From Sphingomonas sp. CCH9-E2 (lineage in GTDB: Bacteria > Pseudomonadota > Alphaproteobacteria > Sphingomonadales > Sphingomonadaceae), in contig NZ_LSJM01000305.1 of NCBI RefSeq assembly GCF_001557215.1, positions 1 to 64,000 of the forward strand: a DNA stretch of 64,000 bases, written 5' to 3'. Below, piece after piece: positions 42,530 to 52,479 of this stretch (position 1 is the first letter of the stretch; the number at the start of each line of letters is the position of its first letter). The translations under genes and the position numbers were made by a program. The notes beneath the pieces were generated by a model. It ran no database searches, had not been told where the DNA came from, and saw only the letters and a list, made by a program, of their open reading frames with translations.

Positions 42530-43951
42530 TTAGGGGTGCGATTGCGAATAGGAAACCCCCGGGATCATGTTGTCGATGCGCGGCCCCGACGCCCGTCCGA
42601 TCCGCCCCGCGCTGCCCCGTGAGGCGGCGATGGGCGGGGTCAGCAGGGCGCAGAGCAGTGCGAAATAAACCGCAAAACCATCGGTGCGGAGCGGATAATC
42701 GCCCGCCGAATGCAGGATCACGAAGACCATCACCATCGCGGCGGCGCGCTGCTGCCGGTTGATGGTGCGGCTTTCGGGCTCGACCCGAAACGCCTGCCAC
42801 GCCCGGCACACATACCAGATCAGACCCGCGGCGAGCGCGACCGCACCGAACACGCCGAATTCGATGAGGACCTGAAGATATTCATTATGCGCCTGGTTGA
42901 GATAGGCGAACTGCAGTCCGTCCCGCGTTTCGTAGCTGCGATAGATCGGGTCGAAGCTGCCCACACCGGTCCCGAACGGCAGGAAATCGCGCGCAATGCC
43001 CAGCAACTGCGGCACCAGCGCAACCCGCTCCGATTCGCCGCCGCTAAACGAGAAGGCACCGTTCCCGATCACCCCGGTCAGCAGCAGCGCGACGACCGCG
43101 CCGCCCGCCGCCAGGACCGACAGCCCGCCGCCGAGCGCCAGTCTGGGGCTGATCCCCAATTGGCGGAACGGCACGAAGGTCGCCGCGAACACCAGCGCGA
43201 TCAGCGCGAACACGGTCGCCGCGCGCGAAGCGCTGGTAAAGATCGCGGCGAGAAACAGCAGGATGACGATGCCGGCGGTGAACAGCTCGCCCGTTGATGG
43301 GCGGCGCCGATCCGAGGCGCGCTGGGCGAGCCACCAGCCAACCAGAACGATGCCCCCGCTCATGAAATTGGCGAGATGGTTGGCATTGGAAAAGAAACCG
43401 ACCCCCGCGTCGCGATTGGTGATCGCGTAAAAATAGAGCGGGCTTTGGTCGCCTGACAGGAACTGGGCGATGGCGAGCAGGGCGCTGACCACCATCAAGC
43501 CGAGCACGGCCGTGAGCAGGGTCGTCCGCCCGGCGGCATCCAGCTGTGACCCGAGAACATAGGCGACAAAGGCGCAGAGCAGCATCAGCAGTGCATCGAG
43601 CGTGCGTAGCGGCGTCAGGCTGATCGCGCCCCAGGGTTGTTCGCCGACCAGATCGACTGCGGCTTTGGCCAATTCGCGGCCGGGCAGGGCGGTCCACAGC
43701 GCGTAGGGCAGTGGAATGAGCTGGATCAGCACGAGAGCGATGACGGCAACCCAGATCAGTGCTGCCGGACGTTCGATCCGGATCATGGTCGATCCGCGCT
43801 GCCACACCAGCCACACGAACGCGCCGAGCGTGACCAGCCGGGTAAGGAACGCCCCCCCGGTCTCGATCCGCGACGCCCCGCCGAACAGGATCGCCGCGGC
43901 CAAGACGGCCAAGGCAGCATAGAGCATGCCTGGTCGACTGGAATTGAACAA
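42530..43951 (-). CDS. O-antigen ligase/Wzy polymerase-like protein
   Basis: A polytopic protein with about eleven membrane helices. TTG 43951 follows AAGGGGA by nine bases, giving 473 residues; an ATG at 43927 or a start up to 44041 is possible. The Wzy_C family signatures are TSASRAATVFAL (about residue 235) and NQAHNEYLQVLIEFGVFGA (about residue 350). In a locus with Wzx, Wza and Wzc-like genes, polymerisation of repeat units at the periplasmic side is the likely job. Confidence 0.85.
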   Translation of the reverse strand: MFNSSRPGMLYAALAVLAAAILFGGASRIETGGAFLTRLVTLGAFVWLVWQRGSTMIRIERPAALIWVAVIALVLIQLIPLPYALWTALPGRELAKAAVDLVGEQPWGAISLTPLRTLDALLMLLCAFVAYVLGSQLDAAGRTTLLTAVLGLMVVSALLAIAQFLSGDQSPLYFYAITNRDAGVGFFSNANHLANFMSGGIVLVGWWLAQRASDRRRPSTGELFTAGIVILLFLAAIFTSASRAATVFALIALVFAATFVPFRQLGISPRLALGGGLSVLAAGGAVVALLLTGVIGNGAFSFSGGESERVALVPQLLGIARDFLPFGTGVGSFDPIYRSYETRDGLQFAYLNQAHNEYLQVLIEFGVFGAVALAAGLIWYVCRAWQAFRVEPESRTINRQQRAAAMVMVFVILHSAGDYPLRTDGFAVYFALLCALLTPPIAASRGSAGRIGRASGPRIDNMIPGVSYSQSHP

Positions 43952-44110
43952 AACCCCGCATCCCCTTGTTCGACGGCGCAGCGCGGTCCTTAACCATCGC
44001 CACCAGCCTTGCCAAGCGCGCGCGGCGTCGGGCGCTTGCAATTCACCGCAAGCGGGTTAGGTCGCGTGACGATGGGGCCACGCGCGGGCCGGATCGCAGA
44101 GGAGCTGAAC

Positions 44111-45208
44111 TTGGTCGATCGCCCGCGTCGCGGACTGCGCGTCCTTTATCTCGCGACCGATGCCTATGGCGGACATGGCGGCATCGCGCTGTTCAGCCGC
44201 AATCTGATCGAGGCGCTCGACGCCGATGACCGTGTCGCCGAAATCCTGTGCCCCCCGCGGATCGCCGATGGCGAAATCGGGCCGTTGCCGGCCAAGCTGA
44301 CCTATGACCTCAGCGGACTGAGCGGGCGCGGAGCCTATCTGCGCGCGGTGTTGCGGCATGTGCTGACCGGTCGAATCGATGCGATCATCGTGCCGCATAT
44401 CAACCTGGCTCCGGTGGCATGGCTGGCCGCGAAGCTGACGCGCGCACGCTGGGCACTGTGTCTGCACGGCATCGATGCCTGGCCCGCCGCAGCGACGCCG
44501 CGGCGGCGCTTCTTCGGGCTGCGCGCCGATGCGATCGTGAGCGTGAGCGCGCTGACCCTGGGGCGGTTCCGCAGCTGGTGCCCCGTCGATCCCGCGCGCT
44601 GCATGGTGATCCCCAATGCGATGGACTTTGCCGGCTATGCCCCGGGGCCGCGCGATCCGGCGCTGGAGGCGCGCTATGGCCTCTCTGGCAAGCGCGTGAT
44701 CCTGACGCTCGGCCGGCTCGACCCGGAGGAGCGGTACAAGGGGTTTGACGAGATCATCGAACTGCTCCCCGAACTGGCGCCCGACATCAGCTACCTGATC
44801 GCGGGCAAGGGCGATGATCGCGCGCGGCTGGAGGCCAAGGCGGCGGCGCTGGGGGTGGCCGACCGCGTCGTGTTCGCCGGGATGGTGCCCGAGGAGGAGA
44901 AGGTCGCGACCTACCGCCTGGCCGACGTCTATGCGATGCCGAGCACGGGTGAGGGGTTCGGCTTCGTGTTCCTCGAGGCGATGGCGTGCGGCATCCCGAC
45001 GGTCGCCAGCGACCTCGACGGCGGACGCGAGGCGGTGCGCGAGGGCAAGCTGGGCCAGGCCGTCGATCCGCGCGATCGCGTCGCGCTCAAGGCGGCGGTG
45101 CTACGCGCGCTCGACCAGCCCAAGGGCGTGCCCGACGGCCTCGATTACTTCGCGCTGCCCGCCTATCGCGCGCGGATTGCCGATCTGCTCACCCGATTGG
45201 TGGCGTAG
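44111..45208 (+). CDS. Family 4 glycosyltransferase
   Basis: The product has 365 residues from TTG 44111, which has AGAGGAG six bases upstream; an ATG at 44072 would add 13 residues. GT-B fold: RVLYLATDAYGGHGGIALF at the N-terminus, then IPNAMDFAGY, LTLGRLDPEERYKGFDE, GMVPEEEKVATYRLADVYAMPS and the acidic donor motif GEGFGFVFLEAMACG. It is the only glycosyltransferase of the locus on the plus strand. Donor and acceptor unknown. Confidence 0.9.
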   Translation: MVDRPRRGLRVLYLATDAYGGHGGIALFSRNLIEALDADDRVAEILCPPRIADGEIGPLPAKLTYDLSGLSGRGAYLRAVLRHVLTGRIDAIIVPHINLAPVAWLAAKLTRARWALCLHGIDAWPAAATPRRRFFGLRADAIVSVSALTLGRFRSWCPVDPARCMVIPNAMDFAGYAPGPRDPALEARYGLSGKRVILTLGRLDPEERYKGFDEIIELLPELAPDISYLIAGKGDDRARLEAKAAALGVADRVVFAGMVPEEEKVATYRLADVYAMPSTGEGFGFVFLEAMACGIPTVASDLDGGREAVREGKLGQAVDPRDRVALKAAVLRALDQPKGVPDGLDYFALPAYRARIADLLTRLVA

Positions 45209-45209
45209 T

Positions 45210-46436
45210 TCAGCGCGCTGCGATCGCGGTTGCCAGAACGCGTTCGAGCTGCGCCGCGCCTGCCTCCCAGGTGACCGATGACAGATCGGGGTCGGTCGCG
45301 GGGATCGCTCCAGCGCGCCACGCATCCCAGACGGCATCGAGCGCAGTGGCGAGCTGTGCTTCGTCCGAGCAGATGCGTAGATCGCCGTCCACGCGCGCGG
45401 CCAAGGCCTTGGTTTCGGGATATTCACCGGGGAACGCGATCAGCGGACGGCGGCATGCCATCAGCTCCAGCGCCTTGTGGTGGAAGGTGAAGGTGGACCA
45501 GATGTAGCAATTGACGGCTGCATCGTGACACAATTTCGCCAGTCGGTCGTGCGGGACGTTGCGCTCGACGCTGGCGGCGCAGTTCAGGTTCGCGCGCGCG
45601 ATGGCGGCGCGGACATTGCCGTCCGCCGCTCCGGCATAATGGAACAGCGTGGCGTCGCGCCGCTCGGCACCGCCCGCTTCGACCCAGCTGGCAAAGCCGC
45701 GCATGAAGCGCGTCAGAAAATCATCGGTATAGGTGCTGCCGATCAGCGTCACGAGGAAGCGGTCGCTGCGCGGACGGCTGTCCGGTGCGGCGATCATGTC
45801 CGGGGCGACGCTCGAATAGATCACTGCATGCGGCTGGGTGAACCACTGAGCGGCGAAGCCCGCGTGCAGTTCGGCGTTGCTAGTGAAGGCGGCGGCATCG
45901 GCGAAGCGGCGTTGCAGCACGCCGTGCAGCCGGCCCGGGACATAATTGGCGAAATTGTCCTTGAAGTCGATCGTCCAGGGCACGCCCGCCGCATGCGCCA
46001 GCTGCTGGCCGGCGACGAGGTTGCTCAAATTGCCGAAATTGGCCCAGACGATGTCGGGGGTGAAACCCTGCAGGATCGCCGGCTGGGCAGCACGCACCGC
46101 CGCGACCCAGTCGCCATGCACGCCGCCTTCGACCGCGATCATCCAGGCGGTGAGCAGGCGCCGGAGCGGGGCCGGGACCGATTGCGCGCGCTGAAGCCGC
46201 AACAGCGGATAGCCACGCGGTGCGAGTTCGAGCAGGAGCGGGGTGGACCAGTCCTGTGCGGCGATCTTGGCGGCGATGCTCCGCGCATCTTCGCCGGGCG
46301 AATCCGGGTCGGCGACCGGCGCAAGCACCAGTACCTGATGCCCCCGCGCCGCCATCGCGCGGGCGAGCGAGATGACCCGCAAGCCATAGACATGCCCCAG
46401 CGCCGGCGACATGTCGGAAACGAAGACGCAGCGCAT
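45210..46436 (-). CDS. GT-B type glycosyltransferase, group 1-like
   Basis: The product has 408 residues. The N-terminus has MRCVFVSDMSPALGHVYGLR and VISLARAMAARGHQVLVL, as in GT4 enzymes; later YIWSTFTFHHKALELMACRR replaces the usual E-x7-E motif region. It is the last gene of the long minus-strand operon, eight bases after the FkbM gene, and ends tail-to-tail with the plus-strand glycosyltransferase, one base apart. Substrates unknown. Confidence 0.82.
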   Translation of the reverse strand: MRCVFVSDMSPALGHVYGLRVISLARAMAARGHQVLVLAPVADPDSPGEDARSIAAKIAAQDWSTPLLLELAPRGYPLLRLQRAQSVPAPLRRLLTAWMIAVEGGVHGDWVAAVRAAQPAILQGFTPDIVWANFGNLSNLVAGQQLAHAAGVPWTIDFKDNFANYVPGRLHGVLQRRFADAAAFTSNAELHAGFAAQWFTQPHAVIYSSVAPDMIAAPDSRPRSDRFLVTLIGSTYTDDFLTRFMRGFASWVEAGGAERRDATLFHYAGAADGNVRAAIARANLNCAASVERNVPHDRLAKLCHDAAVNCYIWSTFTFHHKALELMACRRPLIAFPGEYPETKALAARVDGDLRICSDEAQLATALDAVWDAWRAGAIPATDPDLSSVTWEAGAAQLERVLATAIAAR

Positions 46437-46444
46437 GGGCGTGC

Positions 46445-47305
46445 TCAGGGGCGTGCGTAGCTGGCGGGGACGCGCAGACCCTCGGGCAGCGGGCGGTGCG
46501 GGGGCCAGGCGACGAAGTTGCAGGTTTCGTCATCCTGCCGCTCATGGTCGGCGAGCAGGCGGAGCGCGCCATTTTCGGCGATGCGGTAGATGGCGTAATC
46601 GCCGCCGACCTGCTCGAAAAAGGCGAGCACGCGGCGCAGCACGTCGGTCTCATAGGCTTCGAACACCACGAACGGGCGGCAGCGCGCGACGGTGTCGTGC
46701 GCGCCCGCCAGCACCACATCCTCGAACCCCTCGACGTCGATCTTGATCAGGTCGACATCCTGCCCGGCCAATTCGATGTCGAGCGTGGTCACCGGCACCT
46801 GCAACAGCTCGGCATTGGTGTCGCCGCTGCCCGAGAAGGACGAGCGATCGACCTGCGGGCGCAGGCTGAACTCGGCGGTGCCCGGCTCTGCACCGAGTGC
46901 CTTCGCCACGATCGATACGCCGGGATAGTGCGCGGCGACCTGCGCCAGATAGGGCTGGCACAAAGGCAGCGGTTCGAACGCGACGATCTTCGCATTCGGC
47001 GCGGCACTCGCCATCAGCGCGGTGATGTAGCCGATGTTGCCGCCGACATCGGCGATCACGCGCGCGTCGCGGGCGACCCAGGCGATGACGTCGTCCTCGA
47101 CCGTCTGGTGCGTGTAATAGCCATGGACGGCGAGCGGGTAGAAGACGTTGAGCGCGAGATCGCCGCGCAGCGTCATGCTGCTCGACTTGAGCTTCGCGGG
47201 ATAGTGGCGCAGCCCCGGCAGCACCGGGCGGAGCAGCTTGATCAGGCTGTGCCCGCCGCGCGGAAGCGCGGTGGCAAGGGCGATGACGGCGTGTTCGATA
47301 GCCAT
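46445..47305 (-). CDS. FkbM family methyltransferase 1
   Basis: The product has 286 residues. Motif I is VIADVGGNIGYITALMAS, then IVAFEPLPLCQPYL and the FkbM core VDLIKIDVEGFEDVVLAGA. FkbM enzymes put O-methyl groups on sugars or polyketides. It lies five bases after a second FkbM gene. The middle part (about 125-150) is variable, and substrate cannot be deduced. Confidence 0.88.
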   Translation of the reverse strand: MAIEHAVIALATALPRGGHSLIKLLRPVLPGLRHYPAKLKSSSMTLRGDLALNVFYPLAVHGYYTHQTVEDDVIAWVARDARVIADVGGNIGYITALMASAAPNAKIVAFEPLPLCQPYLAQVAAHYPGVSIVAKALGAEPGTAEFSLRPQVDRSSFSGSGDTNAELLQVPVTTLDIELAGQDVDLIKIDVEGFEDVVLAGAHDTVARCRPFVVFEAYETDVLRRVLAFFEQVGGDYAIYRIAENGALRLLADHERQDDETCNFVAWPPHRPLPEGLRVPASYARP

Positions 47306-47310
47306 GACGA

Positions 47311-48135
47311 TCAGAGCCCGTAATCGCGCACGGGAATGTCGCCGCGCGCCATCCGCTGGTCGCTGACGCCGACATACATGGCGTAGCGCGTCGTGCAGGA
47401 ATCGCGCTCCACCTCATAGGTCAGCGGCGTCAGGAAGCCGTTGAACAGGTGATAGAGCTTGTACGGGAGCGGCGCGAAATATTCGTCGACCTCCCACAGA
47501 TAGCGCTTCGACGCGGTCCAGCCGCTGGCGAATTCGAACATGAACAGGTCGATCTTCTGTTCTTCCAGCAGCTTCTTCGCGCCTTCGAGGACGTGGAGGT
47601 CATAGCCCTCGGCATCGACCTTCATGAAGTTGACGTGATCGACGCCGTTTTCCGCGCACCAGGCATCGAGCGTGGTGATCGGCACCTTGTAGGTGGTCGG
47701 CACTTCGCCCGGCAGTTCCTTGCGCGGGGCGAGGCTGTTGCACATGTTTTCGTAATCGTGGAACTCAAGCTCGCCCGGCTCGGCGGCGAGACCCTGGTTG
47801 ACGAAGGTGACGCGGGCATCCTGCGCGAAATCGGCGGCATAGCGCTCGGCGGCGAAGCGCGAGGGGTCAAAGCCGACGACCTTGCCCTGTGGCCGCGCCT
47901 TCAGCATCTCGGCGGTCGAGGCGCCGTCATGAAAGCCGACATCGATCACGGTCGGGGCCGGATCCATCAGCGTCAGCAGCCAGCGCTCACCATTGGTCTC
48001 GCCATTCAGCGAATAATTGCGGACGACCACGTCGAACTTGCGGCTGAACCGAATGAAGGCGCGGGCAAAGCGTGCGCCGACCGGGTTCCAGAAGATGCGC
48101 TGGAGCAGATGATGGCGCGATTTGGCATTCAGCAT
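47311..48135 (-). CDS. FkbM family methyltransferase 2
   Basis: The product has 274 residues. Motifs TVIDVGFHDGASTAEML, GFDPSRFAAERYA and the core VNFMKVDAEGYDLHVLEGA are present. It differs strongly from the neighbour at 46445, so the two are not a recent duplication. It follows the asparagine-synthase gene by 54 bases in the operon. Confidence 0.88.
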   Translation of the reverse strand: MLNAKSRHHLLQRIFWNPVGARFARAFIRFSRKFDVVVRNYSLNGETNGERWLLTLMDPAPTVIDVGFHDGASTAEMLKARPQGKVVGFDPSRFAAERYAADFAQDARVTFVNQGLAAEPGELEFHDYENMCNSLAPRKELPGEVPTTYKVPITTLDAWCAENGVDHVNFMKVDAEGYDLHVLEGAKKLLEEQKIDLFMFEFASGWTASKRYLWEVDEYFAPLPYKLYHLFNGFLTPLTYEVERDSCTTRYAMYVGVSDQRMARGDIPVRDYGL

Positions 48136-48189
48136 GAAGAGAACCTTGCGGTCTGCGAGGGGTGGAAACGCGGTGGAGAACGGCCTGAA

Positions 48190-50112
48190 TTACGCGGCCG
48201 TGCGAAGACTTGGGGCAGGAGCGGCGCTGTCGAGCCGGTCGAAGAATTCGCGGCGCCAGCTTTCGACGATGAACGGCTGCCACAGGATCCAGCCGAGCCC
48301 GGCCTCCCCCGCAACGGCACGATCGAGAATCTTGTCCCAATAGCCTGCCTGCCAATAAGGCGACTGGCGGAAGCTCTGCGAGGCGAACAGGTCGCGGACC
48401 ATGGTTTGCAGGCGCGGTGACTTGAACCACAGATCCTGCGGGGGGTTGAACCCCTGTTTGCGCCAGCGCGCGCGAATATCCTCGGGCAGGATGCCGCGCA
48501 TCGCCTCGCGCAGCACGCGCTTGGTCTGCACCTCTCCCATCAGCAGGTGCGGCGGCAGCGACAGCGCGAAATCGGCAAGGCGGTGGTCGCAGAAGGGCAG
48601 GCGCACTTCGCGCGAATGCGCCATCGAATTGCGGTCGCCATAGCGCAGCAAGGTCGTCAGATATCCGCCGAAACTGTCCTCGGCCAGCGCGCTGGCGAGC
48701 GGATGGAATGCGTCCTGCCGCACGCGGTCGTTCTGCGCCATGATCTGCTGCGCCACGCCCGGTTCGATCGCATAGAGCACGCTCGACCCCATGCCGAAAC
48801 GGTTGGCGAGCAGGTGGCGCAGGCGGAAGGGCAGGCGGTCGCGCAGCGCGCGTGCCGGCGGGGTGAGCACGCCGGGATAGCGCGCCTCGATCTGCGGCAT
48901 CTCTGCGTCGAGCCGCGCGCGGTCGCCGGTTTCGCGGAGGCTGTCGAGATAGAGCGCGAAATAGGTCTCATAGCCGCCGAGCAGCTCGTCCGACCCCTGA
49001 CCGTCGAGCAGCACGGTGACGTTATGCTGCTTGGCGAGGTGGAACACGCACCATTGCGCGAACTGGCTCGACCCGCCGGTCGGCAGCTCATTGTGCCAGA
49101 TGAAGTCGGGCAGGTCGTCGATCAGCCGGTCGACCGTCGGTTCGACCAGATGGCTCTTCACCCTGGTCGCGTCGATCACGACCTTGGCGAAGTGATACTC
49201 GTCCGCCGGGGTGCCGGGGAAATGGCCGGTGAAGGTGTTGTACTCGGCATCGTCACCGACCAGCTGACGCGCGATGCACACGATCGCGCTGGAATCGAGC
49301 CCGCCCGACAGGCACGACCCCACCGGCACGTCGCTGCGCAGGCGGATGCGGACCGAATCGATCAGCAGCTCGCGGAATTCGGAGAAGACGTCGGCGTCCT
49401 TCATCGTGGCGCGGCCGGCGTCATAGCGCGGCGCGTAATAGCGCCAGATTTCGGGTTCGAGCCGCTGGAGGTCGAACGCGATCGCCTCACCCGGCAGCAA
49501 TTGTTCGACCGCGTCGAACACCGTCTGGCGGTCGGCGTCGAGCCCCTTGCTCGGGTTCACCGCCGCGCGCAGCACGCGGAAATCGTCGTAACCGCGCCCG
49601 ACGCCGGGCAGGGTCAGCAACGCCTTGTATTCCGATCCGAACGCGATGAAGCCGTCGCCGCGTGCGAACAATAGCGGCTTTTCGCCATAGCGGTCGCGCG
49701 CGCCGAACATGGTGCGCGCCTGACGGTCGAGGATCATGAAGGCGAACATGCCGTTCAGCCGGTCGACGACCTTGCGGCCCCAGACGCGATACCCCTCGAT
49801 GATCACTTCGCTGTCGCTGTGCGAGGTGAAGCTGGCGCCGAGCGCGATCAGCTCCTGCCGCAGCTCGACATAATTGTAGATTTCGCCGTTGAAGATCAGG
49901 ACGTAGCGACCGTCCGGCGAATGCATCGGCTGGTCGCCGGCATGGCTCAGGTCGATGATCGACAGGCGGCGATGGCCGAACCACACGCCCGCCTCGGCAT
50001 CGCTCCACTCGCCCGACCCGTCAGGGCCGCGATGCGCGATCAGGTCGAGCGCAGCGCGATACCGCTCGACTTCCAGCGGTCGTTTGCCGACCCAACCCAG
50101 AATTCCGCACAT
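48190..50112 (-). CDS. asnB: Asparagine synthase-like glutamine amidotransferase 1
   Basis: The product has 640 residues. Class II glutaminase with Cys2 (MCGILGWVG), then AHRGPDGSGEW and FNGEIYNYVELR. The synthase part has the PP-loop SGGLDSSAI (about residue 270), GQGSDELLGGYE and REVRLPFCDHRL. Sugar-locus homologues are thought to amidate uronic acids rather than aspartate. With the uronic-acid genes here, amidation of ManNAcA or a related acid is a reasonable inference; a plain asparagine synthetase cannot be excluded. Confidence 0.9.
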   Translation of the reverse strand: MCGILGWVGKRPLEVERYRAALDLIAHRGPDGSGEWSDAEAGVWFGHRRLSIIDLSHAGDQPMHSPDGRYVLIFNGEIYNYVELRQELIALGASFTSHSDSEVIIEGYRVWGRKVVDRLNGMFAFMILDRQARTMFGARDRYGEKPLLFARGDGFIAFGSEYKALLTLPGVGRGYDDFRVLRAAVNPSKGLDADRQTVFDAVEQLLPGEAIAFDLQRLEPEIWRYYAPRYDAGRATMKDADVFSEFRELLIDSVRIRLRSDVPVGSCLSGGLDSSAIVCIARQLVGDDAEYNTFTGHFPGTPADEYHFAKVVIDATRVKSHLVEPTVDRLIDDLPDFIWHNELPTGGSSQFAQWCVFHLAKQHNVTVLLDGQGSDELLGGYETYFALYLDSLRETGDRARLDAEMPQIEARYPGVLTPPARALRDRLPFRLRHLLANRFGMGSSVLYAIEPGVAQQIMAQNDRVRQDAFHPLASALAEDSFGGYLTTLLRYGDRNSMAHSREVRLPFCDHRLADFALSLPPHLLMGEVQTKRVLREAMRGILPEDIRARWRKQGFNPPQDLWFKSPRLQTMVRDLFASQSFRQSPYWQAGYWDKILDRAVAGEAGLGWILWQPFIVESWRREFFDRLDSAAPAPSLRTAA

Positions 50113-50141
50113 GCCTAGTTGATCCCCAATTCCGTTTCCGC

Positions 50142-51125
50142 TCAGCGCGCCGGAAGGCCGCCGAGCAGCGATCGGCCCAGCGGAACCAGATCGCGCACCC
50201 GTTGCCAGATCGCCGGCCCCGGCCCCTGCTTGGCCAGCGCTTGTGAAACGGCGACCAAGTCCGCCTCCAGATTCATGCCGGTTTCCGCCATCAGCTCGCC
50301 CAGCGCCGAGCGATGGTGGTTCAGCATGGTTTCGGCCATGTCGATATAGCCAAGCGCCGCCGTCACCAGCACCAGCTTGGCCGCCATAACAGGGTCGGTT
50401 ACCGACCTGAAGTCACGCACTGCGATGTAATCCGCCTGCGCAATCACCGGACGCGAGCAGGGGATCGCGGCCCGGCTGCTATAGGGGAAACCGGGACGCT
50501 GCCGGTTGCGCCAATGCTGAATGCCGATCAGGTCGATAACCAGAAATCCGGCATCGGCGAGCTGACGGCCAATGTCCCATGCCAGCGGCTGGTTCACGCG
50601 CTGCTCAAGAAACGACGTCTCGACCCGGATCGCCAGGCACGACCGCAGAAATGCCGCGCCGCCCGACAGGATGTCGCCTTCGGCCCCCTCCACGTCGATC
50701 TTCAGATAGTCGCACCCGGTGAGTGCGCCTTCGGCGGCGAGTCCGTCGAGCGAGCGGGTGTCAACCGGGATGCGCTGATCGATCTGGTGCTGGGCACTGG
50801 TGCCGAACCACGCGATCATTTCCTGATTGTGCGGCAGCAGCGATGCGCTCTCCGGCGACGGGGGGATGTGCAGCGTTGCCGGTCCGTCGAACCCGCCGAC
50901 CGCGACCGGCAGGATCGTGCGGCTGCGCCAGGGTGCAGGATCGCGCCCGGCCAGCGCGGCGGCTTCGCCCGGCTCGGGTTCGAAGCCGATCATGTCGGTG
51001 GCCCAAGCGAGCGGAAGCATCGCGGAATCGACCCCGCCCCGCGCGCCGATATCGATCGCGCTGAAACCAGTGCGCTCGCAAAAACGCGCCGAGCTCAATG
51101 ATTTAAACAGGCTGACTTCACTCAT
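50142..51125 (-). CDS. FkbM family methyltransferase 3
   Basis: The product has 327 residues from the ATG at 51125, overlapping the flippase gene by eight bases. Motif I AIDIGARGGVDSAMLPL, GFEPEPGEAAAL and the core CDYLKIDVEGAEGDILSGG are visible. The C-terminal 100 residues are longer than in the other copies (PVMAAKLVLVTAALGYIDMA) and helical. Confidence 0.85.
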   Translation of the reverse strand: MSEVSLFKSLSSARFCERTGFSAIDIGARGGVDSAMLPLAWATDMIGFEPEPGEAAALAGRDPAPWRSRTILPVAVGGFDGPATLHIPPSPESASLLPHNQEMIAWFGTSAQHQIDQRIPVDTRSLDGLAAEGALTGCDYLKIDVEGAEGDILSGGAAFLRSCLAIRVETSFLEQRVNQPLAWDIGRQLADAGFLVIDLIGIQHWRNRQRPGFPYSSRAAIPCSRPVIAQADYIAVRDFRSVTDPVMAAKLVLVTAALGYIDMAETMLNHHRSALGELMAETGMNLEADLVAVSQALAKQGPGPAIWQRVRDLVPLGRSLLGGLPAR

Positions 51126-52479
51126 CGGGCCTAGATCCTCCCGGTTGCGGGTGCGCCGTGCTGCGTTCCGTCCAGCGCAGCGCAGCAATGACGAGCGCGG
51201 TTACCATCCAACCGCCCAGTTGGATATAGGCAAGGGCCTCACCCGTGATGGCATTGCCGGCCCATAATGTCCCGCCGATGACGATCGCGGCATAGGGCAC
51301 GAATATCATCAACTGCGTCCACATATGGCCGCGCGCGACGAGCAGCTGTTGCTGCACATTGCAATAGACGGTCGGGATGACGGCAATGACGACGAGCGCG
51401 AACATGTAGCGATGATCGCGGAATTCGGGACCGTACAGGCCGAGGATCAGGCCGGAGGCGGCAATCGTGATCGCGCTGAAGACCGTCGCCAGCGCGAGGT
51501 TGAGCAGCAGATTGTAGCGCTGAAGCCGCTCCGTGTCGTGCGCGCGGCCCGCGCCGATCGACGCGCCGAGCATGGGCAACACCGCCGAGGCGAGCGCGGT
51601 CAGAACCATCAGCACCGGCAGCCGCCATTGCGCCCCCGTGTTGATCACGGCGAGGTCGGTAAAGCCGCTCGGCACGCGCGACAGCGCGTAGTTGCCGATC
51701 CAGGCCGCCACCCCCTGCACCACCGCCAATAATCCGCTCGGCAGTGAAAAGCTGAGCAGCAGATCAGCGTGCGCAAACGCGCCGCGCAGCGATATGCCGG
51801 TGCGCAGTGCCCGCCGGTGGCTCCGCGCGGGGATCGCGACGGCGAGCAGGCGCAGAAGGTTGGCCGCCGCGACTGCTGCCATCACATAGTTCAGACTGGG
51901 CGCGAACAGCGCGACGGGAACGAGCAGCATGAAGGCTGCCGCAGCGGTCCAGGACCGGGCAAGCGCCAGTACGCGAAATTCCTGCTTCGCCTGCAGCAGC
52001 GCGTCGCTCAGCCCCGCCTGGACCGAGGTGAGCAGGATGATCCCGCTGAAGATCACCGCCCAGCCATGCTGGCTCTCCCCGAGCAGCCAGCTGGACAGGC
52101 CCGCCGGCCAGACCAGGCAGAGCGCGAGAAAGGCGAGGGTCAGGCCCCAGGTCAGCCGGTCGGCGAGCAGCATCACCGCGCCGGCGCGCTCGGGATCGCG
52201 CTCCGAGAAACGCGAGACGATCGAGATGACCGAATAGGGCAGCTGCAGCGAGGCGATCGGGGAGGCGAGCGCGATGGTGCTGAGCAGCAGCCCGTAGCGG
52301 CCATAATCGTCGACGCCGATCGCGCGGGCGATCAGGATCGTCTGGACCAACGCCGCCACGCGCTCGACCATCGACGATCCGAAGATCCAGCCCGCACCGC
52401 GCAGCCAGGTTGCGATCGGGCTTGCCCCGAGCAGATAGGAAGGCGTGAGCCGCGCGCGCAGCCACGCGATACGGCTCAT
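51118..52479 (-). CDS. Wzx-type flippase (polysaccharide biosynthesis protein)
   Basis: The product has 453 residues with twelve to fourteen hydrophobic helices and the MATE/Wzx N-terminal pattern GSSMVERVAALVQTILIARAI, then GVDDYGRYGLLLSTIAL. It moves lipid-linked repeat units across the inner membrane. It overlaps the gene before it by four bases and the FkbM gene after it by eight. This is the flippase expected for the initiating transferase and polymerase of the locus. Confidence 0.9.
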   Translation of the reverse strand: MSRIAWLRARLTPSYLLGASPIATWLRGAGWIFGSSMVERVAALVQTILIARAIGVDDYGRYGLLLSTIALASPIASLQLPYSVISIVSRFSERDPERAGAVMLLADRLTWGLTLAFLALCLVWPAGLSSWLLGESQHGWAVIFSGIILLTSVQAGLSDALLQAKQEFRVLALARSWTAAAAFMLLVPVALFAPSLNYVMAAVAAANLLRLLAVAIPARSHRRALRTGISLRGAFAHADLLLSFSLPSGLLAVVQGVAAWIGNYALSRVPSGFTDLAVINTGAQWRLPVLMVLTALASAVLPMLGASIGAGRAHDTERLQRYNLLLNLALATVFSAITIAASGLILGLYGPEFRDHRYMFALVVIAVIPTVYCNVQQQLLVARGHMWTQLMIFVPYAAIVIGGTLWAGNAITGEALAYIQLGGWMVTALVIAALRWTERSTAHPQPGGSRPDE